Source: Gammaproteobacteria bacterium (GTDB lineage: Bacteria; Pseudomonadota; Gammaproteobacteria; Natronospirales; REEB76). Taken from it: 6,258 nucleotides of DNA. Below, in pieces: positions 6,253-6,258 of this stretch. The stretch is from positions 1-6,258 of the forward strand of contig JAGWNO010000119.1 of NCBI GenBank assembly GCA_028871235.1, in the 5' to 3' direction. The position numbers were made by a program, and so were the translations under genes. How positions within the stretch are numbered: the stretch's first letter is position 1; every line of letters starts with the position of its first letter. The notes below the pieces were generated by a model. It was not told the DNA's origin and searched no databases. It saw nothing but the letters and a program-made list of their open reading frames with translations.

Positions 6253-6258
6253 ACTTGC

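Overview
The window looks like chromosomal DNA from a GC-rich Gram-negative proteobacterium, most likely a gammaproteobacterium (inference). The reasons are a diderm-type MlaE/MCE lipid transport cassette, a lipoprotein with a clear lipobox, the thiS-thiG-trmB neighbourhood familiar from Gamma- and Betaproteobacteria, and G/C-heavy third codon positions throughout. No mobile element, CRISPR array, rRNA or tRNA gene was seen.

Layout: a short leader (1-112) holds no gene I can support. A single + strand gene of the MarC family of membrane proteins follows (113-742). A gap of 88 bases containing a small hairpin separates it from a convergent run of seven genes, all on the - strand, that fills the rest of the window. 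In transcription order these are thiS (sulfur carrier), thiG (thiazole synthase), trmB (tRNA m7G46 methyltransferase), an MlaE-type permease, an ABC ATPase, an MCE-domain substrate-binding protein, and a TPR-rich lipoprotein. Spacing is tight: thiG/trmB overlap or touch, permease/ATPase overlap as ATGA, ATPase/MCE are 14 bases apart, and MCE/lipoprotein overlap by 8 bases. A 60-70 base gap separates trmB from the permease.

How the genes work together: thiS and thiG form the sulfur-carrier and ring-forming steps of thiazole synthesis for thiamine. trmB is an unrelated housekeeping tRNA gene that is probably co-transcribed. The last four genes look like a complete MCE-type lipid transporter for the cell envelope: inner-membrane permease, cytoplasmic ATPase, periplasmic lipid-binding MCE protein anchored in the inner membrane, and a lipoprotein that could sit at either membrane.

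Points that stand out: (1) eight perfect tandem copies of a heptamer fill most of the thiS-thiG gap; (2) the ABC ATPase keeps Walker A, Walker B, the catalytic Glu and the switch His but has lost a recognisable LSGGQ signature, Q-loop Gln and D-loop; (3) the fourth transporter gene encodes a TPR lipoprotein rather than an evident member of the usual auxiliary lipoprotein family; (4) trmB has no ATG/GTG/TTG upstream of its conserved N-terminal motif, but a CTG overlaps the thiG stop.
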